Below are positions 1 to 7,910 of a DNA stretch of 64,000 nucleotides, piece after piece (the stretch's first letter is position 1; every line of letters starts with the position of its first letter). Source of the stretch: Actinobacteria bacterium IMCC19121 (GTDB taxonomy: Bacteria > Actinomycetota > Actinomycetes > Nanopelagicales > Nanopelagicaceae); assembly GCA_002284895.1 (NCBI GenBank), contig CP015605.1:1-64000 (forward strand). The letters are read 5' to 3'. Below the pieces are notes generated by a model. It searched no databases and was not told the origin of the DNA. It worked only from the letters and a program-made list of their open reading frames with translations. The position numbers and the translations under genes are program-made.

Positions 1-84
1 CGGATTATTGGTTTACGAGATCATTCCGGCTTCCTCGGCCCGCTTCCCCTGCCTCAACATCCAAAGTCGAGACCGTTCACCCCC
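1..84 (-). ncRNA. ssrA: tmRNA (ssrA), 5' part only
   Basis: Read on the minus strand from about 84 the sequence begins GGGGGTGAACGGTCTCGACT, the conserved tmRNA 5' end that forms the tRNA-like acceptor and D-arm, then runs through GATGTTGAGGCAGGGGAAGC to CTCGTAAACCAATAATCCG at the window edge, which corresponds to the region just before the tag reading frame. Together with SmpB it rescues stalled ribosomes. It lies downstream of smpB on the same strand, the usual actinobacterial order. The tag codons, pseudoknots and 3' acceptor half are outside the window. The exact 5' end depends on pairing with the missing 3' end. Confidence 0.88.
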
Positions 85-252
85 AAGATTAAAACTTGAA
101 AGAAAAGAAACGTATTTCATTTCATCACTATGTAGTTGTCAAAGTAATTCTCATTACTTGCCGTCGCTAAATCGCACCCAAAAATTGGGCGAACTAGGCG
201 GCGGTGGAATAAGTGTAAGACATAAAACGGACAAGCCATAATCGAGGAAAAA

Positions 253-756
253 CTAGTCTTCGTAACGCTTAGATGCGCGCCCGCTCTTTCCTGATGAACC
301 TCTAGAAACAACGCGTGCTACTTCACGATCTGCCTCACGAGCCTTTAGGGCTTCACGCTTATCGTGGGCTTTTTTGCCACGTGCAACAGCTATTTCAATC
401 TTTGCTTTTCCATCTTTGAAATAAAGTGAAAGCGGAACCAAAGTAGTGCCTGAATCTTTAAGCTTTCCCATTAACTTATTGAGTTCGTTTTTGTGAACTA
501 GAAGTTTTCGCTCACGACGTGGGGTGTGATTGGTCCATGTGCCCTCGGTGTATTCAGGGATGTGAACCCCACTGAGCCAGAGTTCTCCGTCATTAATCAT
601 GGCAAAGCCATCGATGAGCGAAGCTCGACCGAGTCGTAGTGATTTAACTTCAGTACCGGTTAAAACCATTCCACATTCAAAAACATCCTCGATTGAATAG
701 TCGTGGCGTGCCTTTTTGTTTTGGGCAATGACTTTGCGGCCAATTTCTTTCACCAT
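253..756 (-). CDS. smpB: SsrA-binding protein SmpB
   Basis: 167-residue small basic protein that binds tmRNA and guides it into the A site of stalled ribosomes. The conserved core is plain: [11 protein letters not shown] near residue 10, the [13 protein letters not shown] strand around 28-40, and the [26 protein letters not shown] stretch near 107-134 that leads to the basic C-terminal tail inserted in the mRNA channel (longest quoted pieces cut here by positions). Length matches the family (about 155-165). The start is an ATG followed directly by a GTG, with only a weak G-rich site upstream. It follows ftsX and precedes ssrA, so the rescue factors sit together. Confidence 0.95.
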   Translation of the reverse strand: MVKEIGRKVIAQNKKARHDYSIEDVFECGMVLTGTEVKSLRLGRASLIDGFAMINDGELWLSGVHIPEYTEGTWTNHTPRRERKLLVHKNELNKLMGKLKDSGTTLVPLSLYFKDGKAKIEIAVARGKKAHDKREALKAREADREVARVVSRGSSGKSGRASKRYED

Positions 757-832
757 TACCGCATCACCGCCCTTTCCTATTTGTTAGCGTTCAAGGATTA
801 CAGGGGCAATTCTCTCACTAGATGCGAAGGCT

Positions 833-1735
833 TTAGACCTTTAAGTAGCGGCGTAGCGTGACTACTGATGCAACGGTTGAAACAAATAGGCCAGTTGCCA
901 GCAAATACGCTGAAGCCACCCACACTTCTCCCCACCCAAAGAAATTGGTAAAGGACAAAAGTGGGGCAACTTTGGAATCGATAACGCTTTTTAGGCCTGC
1001 AAGTAATCCTGTTGCAAGTGCCCAACCCACGATTGCTGAGATTATTCCTTCAAGTAAAAACGGCAATTGAATAGACCAGGAAGATGCACCAACAAGTTTC
1101 ATCACACCAGTTTCACGCCGGCGGTTAAAGGCTGCAATTCGAAGAGTATTACTAATTAACAATGCAGCTGTTAATACAGAAGCCAGACCAACCAGTAGTG
1201 CACCATTTCTTAGCACTCCCAATAACTTAAAGAACTTCTCCAAAATACTGCGCTGATCTTGAACCACATCCACACCAGGTCGTCCCGAGAACGCGCTAAC
1301 AATGACTGCAAACTGTGTTGGATCTTTTAGTTTTACTCTAAAGGATTCAGGTAGTTGATCGGCAGTCACATTTGCTGCAATTGCAGAATCTTTAAAGCGC
1401 TCCTGGAAACGATTAAATGCCTCTGACTGAGATTCATAAAAGACGCTATCTACTGCCGGCATAGACTGAAGATCTTGCTGAATTTGCAGGCGTTGTTCTG
1501 ATGTGACCACACCACCTGAACAAGATGGGGATTCAGAGAGTGAACCACACAAGAAAACCGATACTTCAATCTTGTCATACCAATAATCTTTCATTGCACC
1601 AACTTGCGCATTTGAAAGTAAGCCAATACCAAGTAAAGAAAGTGAGATCGCTGTAGTGACGATGACGGCAAAAGTCATTGTCATATTTCGACGTAGGCCA
1701 ATACCAACTTCGCTTAGTAGAAACCGTGCGCGCAT
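833..1735 (-). CDS. ftsX: Cell division protein FtsX
   Basis: About 300-residue membrane partner of FtsE; the pair regulates peptidoglycan hydrolases at the septum. It has an N-terminal membrane segment (roughly residues 19-39, TFAVIVTTAISLSLLGIGLL), an extracytoplasmic loop with two cysteines (VFLC...SPSCSGG), and three C-terminal membrane segments, the classic FtsX topology. An ATG 33 bases upstream (1768) is also open, but AAGGGG lies a few bases before the ATG at 1735, and the protein then begins MRARFLLSEVG as in relatives. With that start it lies 10 bases after ftsE. Confidence 0.93.
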   Translation of the reverse strand: MRARFLLSEVGIGLRRNMTMTFAVIVTTAISLSLLGIGLLSNAQVGAMKDYWYDKIEVSVFLCGSLSESPSCSGGVVTSEQRLQIQQDLQSMPAVDSVFYESQSEAFNRFQERFKDSAIAANVTADQLPESFRVKLKDPTQFAVIVSAFSGRPGVDVVQDQRSILEKFFKLLGVLRNGALLVGLASVLTAALLISNTLRIAAFNRRRETGVMKLVGASSWSIQLPFLLEGIISAIVGWALATGLLAGLKSVIDSKVAPLLSFTNFFGWGEVWVASAYLLATGLFVSTVASVVTLRRYLKV

Positions 1736-1745
1736 GTTGTGCCCC

Positions 1746-2435
1746 TTATCCCGTGTATCCATAGACACCGCGAACTTGGTCGCGGATGACGTGGCCTAAA
1801 TCAAGTTCAATAACGCGCTTTCGCATCTGATCCACAATTCCAGCATCATGTGTTGCCATTAAAACTGTTGTTCCCTCACGGTTAATGCGATCAAGAAGTT
1901 TCATAATTCCAACAGATGTTGCTGGATCTAAGTTTCCAGTTGGTTCATCAGCAATTAAAATTGGTGGGCGGCTCACATATGCACGTGCAATTGCCACGCG
2001 CTGTTGCTCTCCACCTGAGATTTCTGAAGGCAAACGATCACCCTTATCTTCAAGACCAACAAGCTCTAGAACCTCAGGGACTTCGCGGTTGATCTCTTTT
2101 TGTGAATAGCCAAGAACGTGCAAAGCAAATGCCACGTTTTCAGTAATAGTCTTATTTGGGAGCAAACGAAAATCTTGGAAAACCGTTCCAACCTGGCGGC
2201 GAAGTTCTGGGACTTTGTGTGTTGCAAGAGTGCCTAAATCTTTTCCAGCAACATGGATAACTCCAGTTGTAGGGCGCTCTTCACGCAAAATCAATCGCAG
2301 AAAAGTAGATTTACCCGAGCCTGAAAGACCCACAAGGAAAACAAACTCACCTTTAACAATTTCTAGATTTACTGAATCAAGGGCTGGACGTTCTTGTCCT
2401 GGGTAGACCTTTGTGACGTTCTCAAAGCGAATCAT
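1746..2435 (-). CDS. ftsE: Cell division ATP-binding protein FtsE
   Basis: 229-residue ABC ATPase that works with FtsX. Visible motifs: Walker [10 protein letters not shown], signature [14 protein letters not shown], Walker [10 protein letters not shown], and the switch histidine in MATHD. The ATG at 2453 gives six extra residues, but GGGAGA stands seven bases before the ATG at 2435 and the family starts [12 protein letters not shown], so 2435 is preferred. A short inverted repeat (GCGGAT/ATCCGC) lies just upstream around 2462-2482, of unknown role. Order prfB-ftsE-ftsX-smpB is conserved in actinobacteria. Confidence 0.94.
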   Translation of the reverse strand: MIRFENVTKVYPGQERPALDSVNLEIVKGEFVFLVGLSGSGKSTFLRLILREERPTTGVIHVAGKDLGTLATHKVPELRRQVGTVFQDFRLLPNKTITENVAFALHVLGYSQKEINREVPEVLELVGLEDKGDRLPSEISGGEQQRVAIARAYVSRPPILIADEPTGNLDPATSVGIMKLLDRINREGTTVLMATHDAGIVDQMRKRVIELDLGHVIRDQVRGVYGYTG

Positions 2436-2583
2436 GTAGATCTCCCATTGCATCTGCGGCGCGGATATCGGGAAATCCGCTCTCGGCCTGATGCATAGTT
2501 TATGGAAAACGGAGCCAAATGAGGGTATGTAACGCGCATGTGAGCCTGTGAAAAAAATGTGATTTATGCTTTAGGCAAGGAAA

Positions 2584-3684
2584 TTATGAACTTCTGCGCC
2601 ACCTAATGCCGGCCTCGATAAATTCATCGATTTCACCGTTGAGAACCGCAGAAGTGTTTCCCGTTTCATAATCAGTACGCAAATCCTTCACCATTTGATA
2701 CGGCGCTAAAACGTAGGAACGCATTTGATTTCCCCATGACCCAGAGTTATCGCCTTTGAGGGCATTTATCTTTGCTTGTTCTTCTTGTCGACGGCGTTCT
2801 AATAATTTTGATTGCAAAACAGCCATAGCCGTTGCCTTGTTTTGAATTTGTGATCGTTCATTTTGGCAAGAGACCACAATGCCAGTTGGTATGTGAGTTA
2901 AACGCACTGCAGAGTCAGTGGTGTTAACACCTTGACCACCTGGGCCAGATGAGCGATAAACATCCACACGAACTTCTTTTTCATCAATTTCAACATGATC
3001 ACTCTGATCAACTACCGGCACAACTTCAACACCAGCAAATGAAGTGTGGCGGCGGCTTTGGCTATCAAAAGGTGAAATACGAACTAATCGATGTGTGCCT
3101 TGCTCAACAGAGAGAGTCCCATAAGCATATGCAGCGCTGACTCGAAAAGTAGTTGACTTAATGCCGGCTTCTTCAGCATAAGAAGTTTCTAAAACATCCA
3201 CTTTAAAGTTATGACGCTCGCAATAGCGTAAATACATGCGCATAATCATTTCAGCCCAGTCGGCAGCCTCAACACCGCCGGCTTCTGAGCGAATAGTTAT
3301 GAGAGCATCACGATCATCGTATTCACCGTTGAGAAGAGTCTGAACTTCTAATTCACCAATCGACTTCTTAACTGCATCTAACTCTTTTTCAGCATCGTGA
3401 ACGCCAGAACCATCGGGCTCACTGGCCGCTAATTCAAAGAGAATTGGTAGATCTTCAACGCGCTGGCGAAGACCAGATAGCTTGGCAATCTCTGACTGAA
3501 CCCGTGATAGGCGACTTGTAATCTTTTGCGCACTCTCTGGGTCATCCCACAAATTGGGAACTCCCGCTTCTTCCTCTAGCTCTGCAGCTTGTTTGCGAAG
3601 TTTAGGAAGGTCTAAAACCTTTTCGATAGAAACCAGGGTCGCGTCAATTTCATTGATCTCTAATTGATATTCGCGCGCTGCCAT
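2584..3684 (-). CDS. prfB: Peptide chain release factor 2
   Basis: 366-residue RF2, terminating translation at UGA and UAA. The stop-codon-reading tripeptide SPF is at residues 204-206 and the catalytic GGQ loop at 249-251 ([16 protein letters not shown]). The gene is a single open frame, so it lacks the autoregulatory +1 frameshift found in many bacteria; that is common in actinobacteria. A TATCCT box six bases before the ATG suggests a leaderless mRNA, and no Shine-Dalgarno sequence is visible, which supports the ATG at 3684. Confidence 0.95.
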   Translation of the reverse strand: MAAREYQLEINEIDATLVSIEKVLDLPKLRKQAAELEEEAGVPNLWDDPESAQKITSRLSRVQSEIAKLSGLRQRVEDLPILFELAASEPDGSGVHDAEKELDAVKKSIGELEVQTLLNGEYDDRDALITIRSEAGGVEAADWAEMIMRMYLRYCERHNFKVDVLETSYAEEAGIKSTTFRVSAAYAYGTLSVEQGTHRLVRISPFDSQSRRHTSFAGVEVVPVVDQSDHVEIDEKEVRVDVYRSSGPGGQGVNTTDSAVRLTHIPTGIVVSCQNERSQIQNKATAMAVLQSKLLERRRQEEQAKINALKGDNSGSWGNQMRSYVLAPYQMVKDLRTDYETGNTSAVLNGEIDEFIEAGIRWRRSS

Positions 3685-3690
3685 AGTGCA

Positions 3691-3696
3691 AGGATA
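3691..3696 (-). promoter_or_regulatory. -10 box of a leaderless promoter for prfB
   Basis: TATCCT on the minus strand, followed by exactly six bases and then the prfB ATG. This places the transcription start at or next to the A of the start codon. It is the same arrangement as at several other genes in the window. Confidence 0.6.
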
Positions 3697-3737
3697 GCGG
3701 AGAGCGAGTTAGCGAAAAACCTATGCCTTAATGCTGG

Positions 3738-4277
3738 TCAATGCAGGCGAACGCCAAATAGATAGAAGCCCTCTTGTACTTGATTTGTACTTGCGGCATT
3801 GGCAAATAAATTAGCTGAGCGCCAAGACGTAAAGGGCACTGTGAATGGAAACAACACCGTGGCATACGTAGATACCTCAACAGATGTTCCATCACATGTG
3901 AAATCTGTTAGCACAATCCCCTGCAGTTCTTGGCGCTTCATTGAAGAATCATCTGTACTCCAATTGTGTAGTTCCAACATCACATCGATAACCCCTTGAT
4001 TGCAATCAATGGGAATTGAAGGATGTTCGCGCTTATTTATCAGAGCAAGAGGAGTTGTAGCCATCGTGCCTTTGCCAGAATAATAGGAGTCACGATCTAA
4101 GGTATGAGCCCCACGCATTGCTGCAGCTTCTGTGGCTTGAGTGAGGGAACGCTTAGCAACCATGACTGCTGCAACATCTGTCATCACCATCAAACTGGCA
4201 ACTGTTATAACAAATAAGCCAATAATCACCAGGCTCAAAGAACCACGTTCGTCTCTAAACTTTGATAACCATTTCAT
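3738..4277 (-). CDS. TadG-like secreted/pilus-assembly protein
   Basis: About 179 residues. A short basic start with the motif DERGSLSLVIIGLFVITVAS is followed by one membrane segment and an extracytoplasmic domain rich in short polar segments (ATEAAAMRGAHTLDRDSYYSG is typical of the TadE/TadG group). Glu at +5 of the pilin-like segment is absent, which fits TadG-like rather than TadE-like proteins. An ATG at 4283 is also in frame; the ATG at 4277 gives an ATGA overlap with the preceding gene. It is the last of four co-directional genes and ends 53 bases before prfB. Family level is fairly sure, exact role is inferred. Confidence 0.7.
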   Translation of the reverse strand: MKWLSKFRDERGSLSLVIIGLFVITVASLMVMTDVAAVMVAKRSLTQATEAAAMRGAHTLDRDSYYSGKGTMATTPLALINKREHPSIPIDCNQGVIDVMLELHNWSTDDSSMKRQELQGIVLTDFTCDGTSVEVSTYATVLFPFTVPFTSWRSANLFANAASTNQVQEGFYLFGVRLH

Positions 4278-4678
4278 TTCCATGGGCTGATGTTTTCTTG
4301 TGCAGAGGCTTTCACGGTGCGATGTGACCTGGAATCTATATAGGAAATTGTTAAACGGATCCGGCTATTAGCTGATAAACATGGCAATCGTGAACATTCA
4401 TAATTCACATCTATTGTGTTTATTTCATCTGAGGTGAGTCCTAAATTTTGTGCAATCAGCACGATAGCTTGCTCAGAAACAACACGGCCAGAATGGTCAG
4501 TATCACTTGCTGCATATGCACGAACACCTTCTCGTGCCATCACTCGAACTATTGCCTCGTTTCCACTCACTGATGCAAAGCTATTGAGATAAATGAATAT
4601 CGGAATAAAGAGCGGAATAGCCAGAGCAACAAATTCAACAATGGCGCTTCCACTTTCATCTCGTAATTTGCCAATCAA
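4274..4678 (-). CDS. TadE-like pseudopilin
   Basis: 134 residues. N-terminus MIGKLRDESGSAIVEFVALA has the TadE/TadF pattern: a Gly cleavage point followed by a hydrophobic stretch with Glu at +5. The rest is extracytoplasmic with a likely disulfide pair (YECSRLPCLS). TadE-like minor pseudopilins take part in Flp pilus biogenesis at the membrane. It overlaps the next gene by an ATGA and overlaps the previous one by four bases, so the cluster is translationally coupled. The pilus ATPase, platform proteins and prepilin peptidase are not in this window. Confidence 0.72.
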   Translation of the reverse strand: MIGKLRDESGSAIVEFVALAIPLFIPIFIYLNSFASVSGNEAIVRVMAREGVRAYAASDTDHSGRVVSEQAIVLIAQNLGLTSDEINTIDVNYECSRLPCLSANSRIRLTISYIDSRSHRTVKASAQENISPWK

Positions 4679-5052
4679 TTAAGGTTTTCCATTACCGCCG
4701 CTCCATTAACTTCAACAACGGCATTGCCGCCAAGGAGTGCAACTAAACCCGGAACTAACTGAGGTAATGAATGCTTTCTATGACTAATTAAAAGCTTCAT
4801 ATGTGTAAAAGAATCGGGTGAATTCAATTCAATGACCTGATCTGAACTGTTGAGCACTCCGCTGATCGCTCTGCTTGAGGCATCACTTTGGGCCAAAGAA
4901 AAATCGCTATTACGAAGATTAGTTGCGACTATGAGTTCTACTGCGATGAGAAAGAGGAAAATAAGTGGAATCAGAACGAGTGAGCTTTCAACATTGCCAC
5001 GATCCTGTCGAAGTATTTTCAGCAGGTTCTGATGAAATGCTCCTCTATTCAT
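4675..5052 (-). CDS. TadE-like small membrane protein
   Basis: 125 residues. Basic N-terminus, then RQDRGNVESSLVLIPLIFLF, a pilin-like hydrophobic segment in which the acidic residue lies at +3 after the Gly rather than +5. The remaining 85 residues are predicted outside the membrane and have no recognisable motif. Membership of the Tad/Flp cluster is inferred from the segment and from position: stop/start overlap of four bases with the TadE-like gene downstream, and two bases after the pilin-like gene upstream. Confidence 0.62.
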   Translation of the reverse strand: MNRGAFHQNLLKILRQDRGNVESSLVLIPLIFLFLIAVELIVATNLRNSDFSLAQSDASSRAISGVLNSSDQVIELNSPDSFTHMKLLISHRKHSLPQLVPGLVALLGGNAVVEVNGAAVMENLN

Positions 5053-5054
5053 TG

Positions 5055-5288
5055 TTATCTAATCCCATTCATAGCATCAAGTGAGTTTTTTAGAATGGCA
5101 GTTAGACGTGGTGCAGCAATAGTCCAGATTGCAGTCACCAGTCCAGTGGTCATTAGGACAACTAAAACCCATCCAGGAACATCGCCTTTTTCATCTTTAA
5201 GTTGTGCATAAAAGTTCTTATGGGTCTTAATGAGATATTCACGCAGAACTAACTCTGCATCAACCATGGATTTCATTACTGTATTCAT
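5055..5288 (-). CDS. Small Flp-pilin-like membrane protein
   Basis: 77 residues, first gene of the four-gene pilus-like cluster. A 30-residue basic region is followed by DEKGDVPGWVLVVLMTTGLV and one hydrophobic segment ending in a short amphipathic tail, the size and layout of an Flp (type IVb) pilin. The Glu normally at +5 of the mature pilin is missing and Pro-Gly-Trp stands in its place. AGGAAAAGAGAG upstream of the ATG is a plausible ribosome site. It may be the structural subunit or a minor component. Confidence 0.6.
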   Translation of the reverse strand: MNTVMKSMVDAELVLREYLIKTHKNFYAQLKDEKGDVPGWVLVVLMTTGLVTAIWTIAAPRLTAILKNSLDAMNGIR

Positions 5289-5399
5289 TGATCTCTCTTT
5301 TCCTGTGAGTAGTGCATGAAGGTCGACTGACGCTCAATTTTGTTCTACGTTTCTTTCCTAAATCCTCTATCTACTTTGGCTGTGTACAACTGTTACTCA

Positions 5400-6560
5400 T
5401 TAGATAAGTACGTCTGGGCTTGTCCATAAACATTCACACTCTGGGTGCTGGGGAAATCTTTGTAGTGTGGGATTAAGCGCATCTAGAAAATCCACAATGA
5501 GCTGAGCAGCTTGAAGCTCACTCTCACCTGTATCTATGTATTTGAGCGCTGCGTGCGCGCCCAAAGCTGCAACTTGGTGAGCTATTGCAATAGGAAGCTC
5601 ATCACTTGTACCAAGTGGAATGGATAGTTCAGCAACGCCAACGCGATCGGCTTCAATAAGTGAAAGACAGCGCCGGCATGGAGTGCTGCCCGGTTGAACA
5701 AAAGGCCCAACAGTTGCAACATGACCAGGTGCTCTACCAATAAAGAAATGGTCCTGGCCATCGCGTAAAAGATGCTCTACATACTGGGAATCAAAGCTGC
5801 CACAAATAATGCGTAGATTCTTTTCGGGAAGAACCGGTCTTGGTGCTCCTCGTTGTGCAAGAGCAAAACTTGATGCCACTGGAAAGAGTGACCATTCGCG
5901 AGCAAGTTCTTCGATTCTATTCTTGTAGTTAAGTCCTAAATCTGTTGTTCGCAGTGATCCTGAGCCTAAGTCACTATCGACCACGGTGGGATGCTTGTAA
6001 GAAGCAGAAAGAGAAATTCGTGTATTTGTTACACCACTTGCTAAAAGAATGGAGAAAAGTAACGTTGCTGTTCGTGAGTTACCAATAATTTCAATCCCAT
6101 AATTTTGGCGCGCAGTCATGACATCCACTCCGCCATCTCGAACGCCTTGAATCCATGTTGCTTGACTTAACTCTGGTGCAAGTCGTTTTTGTAATTGACT
6201 ATAAGCGGCATCATTGCTTTGGTCTTGTGTGTGAGCGGCTCGGGACTGAATGCTGGATTGAAATCTATTATTGAGCTTTATCGTTTTTCTCTGTGTGTCA
6301 AGAAAGTTCGCTGCAAGTAACTCATCAATAATGGATTCTATAGTTTTTAGTGGGATTCCTAGTTTTTCTGAGATTTCATCACAGCTAAGAATTCCTGTGA
6401 ACTGTTCAATAATTGATCTAGCTCCGGAGTGCTTTATTGCAACTCCATGGGATGAGGTGGCCATGGTGACCGAGCTTTCCTGTGTTGAAGTTAGTGAACT
6501 AATAAAGACCCCGTTTTTTAAACGAGGAAAAATTGGGGCTGAGATGGATGATGTAGTCAT
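5400..6560 (-). CDS. ThiF/E1-like protein, TOMM-cyclodehydratase partner type
   Basis: 386 residues. A helix-turn-helix-like segment (ILSCDEISEKLGIPLKTIE, about 58-76) precedes an E1-like nucleotide-binding fold that starts GIEIIGNSRTATLLFSILLA near 155. The C-terminal half has a CRRC pair and a final CEC, which together look like the zinc site of E1-like proteins. Relatives pair with YcaO enzymes or bind RiPP leader peptides, but no YcaO or precursor gene is seen here. In mycobacteria a similar gene (the Rv3196 position, recalled, not searched) occupies the same neighbourhood with a DUF2342 gene, a Lon-like gene and UPF0182, so this is probably a conserved actinobacterial housekeeping protein of unknown substrate. 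Confidence 0.65.
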   Translation of the reverse strand: MTTSSISAPIFPRLKNGVFISSLTSTQESSVTMATSSHGVAIKHSGARSIIEQFTGILSCDEISEKLGIPLKTIESIIDELLAANFLDTQRKTIKLNNRFQSSIQSRAAHTQDQSNDAAYSQLQKRLAPELSQATWIQGVRDGGVDVMTARQNYGIEIIGNSRTATLLFSILLASGVTNTRISLSASYKHPTVVDSDLGSGSLRTTDLGLNYKNRIEELAREWSLFPVASSFALAQRGAPRPVLPEKNLRIICGSFDSQYVEHLLRDGQDHFFIGRAPGHVATVGPFVQPGSTPCRRCLSLIEADRVGVAELSIPLGTSDELPIAIAHQVAALGAHAALKYIDTGESELQAAQLIVDFLDALNPTLQRFPQHPECECLWTSPDVLI

Positions 6561-6683
6561 AGGGCAAGAGTTGCTATTGCCAAGGCCGCGCGTTTTTGCC
6601 CCGAGATAATCTGTGGAGCATCCCTATAGATAATTACTCTGTGAGATGAATCATTACTCATTGAATAAATATGAAGGCATGAA

Positions 6684-6719
6684 GAAACCCCCACATTCAC
6701 CAAGGAACATGAGGGTTTC
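6684..6719 (-). terminator. Hairpin after the zinc-ribbon gene
   Basis: GAAACCC...GGGTTTC inverted repeat with a further CAT/ATG pair and a loop of about 12 bases. It lies 40 bases past the stop of the DUF5679-like gene on the minus strand, in a 199-base space that holds nothing else I can identify. The following T-run is poor, so the termination role is inferred from position and stem strength. Confidence 0.5.
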
Positions 6720-6759
6720 CTTTAACGCTAGACGCTCACAAGGTGTGAGCGAAATTTAA

Positions 6760-6924
6760 TTACTGAGCTTTACCAAGGATGCGATTGACCTTGGTGCCAC
6801 ACACTGGGCAGATGCCCTGTGCCATGCGACGACCAGAGTCAGAGACCTTTACGGTTCCCTCGAAATCACGCTTCTCTTTGCACTTAACACAGTAAGCGTC
6901 ACCTTTGTATGTCTCTACTGTCAT
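6760..6924 (-). CDS. DUF5679-type zinc-ribbon protein
   Basis: 54 residues beginning MTVETYKGDAYCVKCKEKRD and containing two CxxC knuckles (CVKC at 12-15, CPVC near 41-44), so a small zinc ribbon. The longer open frame to 7023 would add 33 residues, but GGAGG stands upstream of the ATG at 6924 and the family starts there. Function is unknown. It is found beside the YgjP-like peptidase and ThiF-like genes in other actinobacteria. The 135 bases upstream hold GC-rich repeats (CCCC-GCAC-GGGG near 6966-6980) but no recognisable gene. Confidence 0.8.
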   Translation of the reverse strand: MTVETYKGDAYCVKCKEKRDFEGTVKVSDSGRRMAQGICPVCGTKVNRILGKAQ

Positions 6925-7059
6925 TTTTATGTCCTCCGTTCGACGCTTGCAATCCCTAAGGGGTTGCTCCCCGTGCGGGGCGAGCGTTCTGTTAAGTGAG
7001 ACGATACCCCTCGACACGCTCAATCAAGCGTAACTAAGGGCGTTTGTGGAGGAGTTTTT

Positions 7060-7662
7060 TCACCCCTTAGCGAGGAGCTTTTTGAGCGCTTCAGGAGCTG
7101 CGAGCGCAGTTTCAGCTGCTTCATAGCCATCTAAGTAGGCGCTGGCGATTTCAGCCCGTGGAAACCTGGCTAATAGCTCTTTGAACTCGGCTCCATGGTC
7201 GAAATACTGCAAATGGATAGCTTCATGAAAGAGGACATAGTCCAGGGCGTAGTCAGGTGCGCCTTTGAGTCGATCTGAGATTCTGATGGTGCGATCCACG
7301 CCCGTGCATGAGCCCCAGCGCTCGCGCATCCCTCGCCAGGCAACTGATGCTGGGCGTAGGGATATCTCTGGAGCCAGTTGGGTCAAAAGCTCCTCTATCC
7401 GTATGGCTAGGCCTTCTTCACTCATCGTGACCGCTGCTTCTTGAGCCCTGATCTTGGCCACCATCTCTGGAACCATCGCCCGTTCATCGGCTTTACTCAT
7501 TCTGGCCGGAATGGAGACCACAATCCGCCCACCTTGGCGGTAGGCAGAGATGTTTTTCTTTCGCCGAGTGGATCGAATGACGATGATCTCGCCCTCGTTG
7601 ATTCCGGGAAGTGTGTTCTCACTTCCTAGATCTTCAAATGCTGGGGTATCCATAGAGAGCAC
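7060..7662 (-). CDS. YgjP-like M48-type zinc metallopeptidase
   Basis: About 200 residues. The zinc-binding motif HEAIHLQYFDHGAEF (HExxH followed by a downstream histidine) and RWGSCT are characteristic of the YgjP/WLM-like group, also called DUF45 or M48-related. Substrate unknown. Start choice: a TTG at 7674 lies inside the likely ribosome site GGGAGA, which is four bases before the GTG at 7662; an ATG at 7653 is also possible. I chose the GTG. It sits between the zinc-ribbon gene and the DUF2342-type gene, an arrangement recurring in actinobacteria. Confidence 0.8.
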   Translation of the reverse strand: MLSMDTPAFEDLGSENTLPGINEGEIIVIRSTRRKKNISAYRQGGRIVVSIPARMSKADERAMVPEMVAKIRAQEAAVTMSEEGLAIRIEELLTQLAPEISLRPASVAWRGMRERWGSCTGVDRTIRISDRLKGAPDYALDYVLFHEAIHLQYFDHGAEFKELLARFPRAEIASAYLDGYEAAETALAAPEALKKLLAKG

Positions 7663-7821
7663 GGTATCTCCCAACCCAGAAATGCCATGGAAACCTCAAC
7701 CATGTGTTGAGAGATTTTTAGAATTGCCAGGAAAAATAAATCTCCATTACACGAGAAAAATAGGTTGTGTCAAAGCCGCTCTCAGTTGATTCTCGGGCCA
7801 AATACATTTACGTTACGACTA

Positions 7822-7892
7822 CGAACTCCTCGGAAAACTGTTCTATATCAGCAAGGGGAAGGCTGATACAGAATGAGCGGCCGGGGAGTTCG
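7822..7892. other. Nested two-stem inverted repeat in an intergenic space
   Basis: Outer arms CGAACTCCTCGG (7822-7833) and CCGGGGAGTTCG (7881-7892) pair over 12 bp with one mismatch. Inside, after a symmetric 7/7-base internal loop, TTCTATATCAGC (7841-7852) and GCTGATACAGAA (7862-7873) pair over 12 bp with one mismatch around a nine-base loop. It fills most of the 236-base gap between two minus-strand genes, 19 bases past the stop of the DUF2342-type gene. No U-run follows on the minus strand, and only CTTTTCT on the plus strand, so it is not a textbook terminator. Confidence 0.75.
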
Positions 7893-7910
7893 CTTTTCTA
7901 TCTGTGGCTT

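Noticed and set aside
118-146. TTGACA...TGAAAT on the minus strand as the ssrA promoter
   Set aside because: The -10 match is poor and the predicted start is about 25 bases before the tmRNA 5' end; a TTTTAAT nearer the gene competes. No promoter called.
8-241. Open frame on the plus strand over the tmRNA region
   Set aside because: It lies opposite the tmRNA and has no ribosome site or recognisable protein features.
2584-3684. Programmed +1 frameshift in prfB
   Set aside because: The reading frame is continuous from a supported start with no internal UGA.
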